DNA from: Peteryoungia rhizophila
GTDB taxonomy: Bacteria; Pseudomonadota; Alphaproteobacteria; Rhizobiales; Rhizobiaceae
Direction: 5' to 3'
Assembly: GCF_004912145.1 (NCBI RefSeq)
Contig: NZ_STGT01000005.1
Location: 248,001-312,000 of the forward strand
Length of the DNA: 64,000 nucleotides
The translations under genes and the position numbers were made by a program. The notes under the pieces are model-generated. The model ran no database searches, was not told where the DNA came from, and worked only from the letters and a program-made list of their open reading frames with translations. Below, piece after piece: positions 63,034-64,000 of the stretch (position 1 is the stretch's first letter; the number at the start of each line of letters is the position of its first letter).

Positions 63034-63906
63034 TCAGTAAGCCATCTCATACCGCGCAGCAGCCGGTGCTCGGTCGGACAGGGCCGATTTGAGCTTTTCC
63101 AAAGCCCGGGTCTCGATCTGGCGTACACGCTCCTTGGATATCCCAAGCTCTGCGCCGAGTTGTTCGAGCGTCGCGCCGTCCTCCGTCAGACGGCGAGCCT
63201 TGATGATCCGGCTCTCTCGCTCGTTGAGGCGGTCCATAGCGTCCCGCAGCCATCCATGCCAGCGTTCACCATCGATGATCGACGTCACTTGCTCATCGGG
63301 GAGCGCTTCCTTGCTTTCCAGCATCTCCAACTGCTCGGTGCCCTCACCATTCCGTCCAGCGACGGGGGTCTGCAGCGAGGCGTCATTGCCGGAGAGGCGC
63401 GCATCCATGGACTGGACATCAGACAGGCTGACGCCGAGAGCAGAGGCGATCTCCTGATGGATGGCCTGGTCGGAAAGACGATTATCCCCTTGGGCGAGCT
63501 TGGCCCGCAGGCGCCGGAGGTTGAAGAACAACGCCTTCTGGCTGGAACTCGTGCCTCCGCGGACGATGGACCAGTTGCGGAGAATGTAGTCCTGCATGGA
63601 CGCGCGAATCCACCAGCCGGCATAGGTCGAGAATCGCACTTCGCGACCGGGATCGAAACGAGCCGCGGCTTCCAGAAGGCCGATGTAGCCTTCCTGGATC
63701 AGGTCGTTGAGCGGTAGACCGAACCCGCGGAACTTGGACGCCATGGCGATCACGAGACGCATATGTGCCTGGGCGATGCGATTGCGTGCGCCCTGATCGT
63801 CATGCTCCTTCCAACGGATCGCAAGGTCGAGTTCTTCCTCACGCTCCAGGTAGGGCTGCGACATGGCATACTTGATGATGTGTCTGTCAGCGGATGTGGC
63901 TTTCAT
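63034..63906 (-). CDS. rpoH2: RNA polymerase sigma-32 factor, RpoH2 type
   Basis: This 290-residue sigma factor has region 2 (HMRLVIAMASKFRGFGLPLNDLIQEG, RFSTYAGWWIRASMQDYILRNWS), the RpoH box SQKALFFNLRR (about 122-132) and region 4.2 (LEQLGAELGISKERVRQIETRALEKLK). Length and N terminus fit RpoH2 rather than the longer RpoH1. An EcfG-type promoter upstream, as for rpoH2 in Sinorhizobium meliloti, supports this. ATG 63906 is preceded by GGAGA; the frame stays open upstream through the promoter, so the shorter start is right. Confidence 0.92.
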   Translation of the reverse strand: MKATSADRHIIKYAMSQPYLEREEELDLAIRWKEHDDQGARNRIAQAHMRLVIAMASKFRGFGLPLNDLIQEGYIGLLEAAARFDPGREVRFSTYAGWWIRASMQDYILRNWSIVRGGTSSSQKALFFNLRRLRAKLAQGDNRLSDQAIHQEIASALGVSLSDVQSMDARLSGNDASLQTPVAGRNGEGTEQLEMLESKEALPDEQVTSIIDGERWHGWLRDAMDRLNERESRIIKARRLTEDGATLEQLGAELGISKERVRQIETRALEKLKSALSDRAPAAARYEMAY

Positions 63907-63972
63907 CGGACATCTCCATGGTCTCTTCGACCGCAGGCCTCTCGCAGGCCTTCTTGCCGGCATTGTCTCCTG

Positions 63973-63997
63973 AACGGCTGAGCGTCGGACAGGTTCC
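63973..63997 (-). promoter_or_regulatory. EcfG/RpoE2-type promoter of rpoH2
   Basis: On the minus strand GGAAC (63997-63993), a 16-nt spacer and CGTT (63976-63973) match the general-stress sigma EcfG consensus exactly. It lies 67 nt before the rpoH2 ATG. Confidence 0.85.
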
Positions 63998-64000
63998 AAC

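Overview
The window is a GC-rich chromosomal segment from an alphaproteobacterium of the Rhizobiaceae (Agrobacterium, Rhizobium, Ciceribacter or Pseudorhizobium type). The evidence is the gene order (rplU-rpmA-GNAT-GNAT-obgE-proBA-nadD-rsfS-rlmH-envC-like-ctpA-rppH), a complete rhizobial-style C-P lyase operon, and alphaproteobacterial regulatory sites: a GAAC-N7-GAAC SOS box before imuA-imuB-dnaE2, an Irr-type ICE palindrome before bfr, and a GGAAC-N16-CGTT (EcfG type) promoter before an rpoH2-type sigma gene. I saw no tRNA, rRNA, insertion sequence, prophage or CRISPR array.

Layout. 1-4405: the end of a sugar ABC uptake operon (binding protein cut by the window edge, double-ABC ATPase, permease) plus a zinc alcohol dehydrogenase. 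4470-8647: a carboxylesterase and ring-cleaving dioxygenase divergent from a LysR regulator, then a glutamine-amidotransferase-like gene divergent from a FadR-type GntR regulator. 8663-11368: a P-type cation ATPase. 11772-16019: a 1415-residue protein made only of octapeptide repeats. 16058-29105: phnF facing phnGHIJKL, a hexapeptide transferase, phnCDE1E2, a DUF1045 gene and phnMN, which import phosphonates and break the C-P bond. 29252-43718: ribosomal proteins L21 and L27 behind a structured leader, two acetyltransferases, ObgE, proline synthesis, NadD, ribosome factors, cell-wall hydrolysis control, RppH and a GAF-GGDEF-PilZ protein. 43754-51801: rhodanese/FtrA, a small metallopeptidase and the ImuA-ImuB-DnaE2 mutagenesis cassette. 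51895-54641: iron storage (Bfd, Bfr), a MoxR ATPase and two small unknown proteins. 54751-61215: thiamine pyrophosphokinase, an ABC-F protein and a TPP-riboswitch-controlled thiBPQ importer. 61438-63906: an M48 lipoprotein protease and the heat-shock-type sigma factor.

The standout is the repeat protein. From the initiator methionine to residue 1408 it reads as 176 consecutive octads without one inserted or missing residue. Over these lies a second period of 17 octads (136 residues, 408 bp): octads lacking the usual Gln and octads carrying an acidic residue recur at fixed phases about ten times. It has no signal peptide, no second domain and no operon partner. Other points worth a second look are the three-hairpin rplU leader, the large extra domain inside PhnE2, the 158-nt overlap of imuA and imuB, a PilZ-like tail on a diguanylate cyclase and a 45-residue basic protein at 54504.

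All coordinates, motif positions and counts were read by hand; no alignment or database search was possible. Start codons are judged from Shine-Dalgarno spacing and family lengths, and alternatives are given where they matter.
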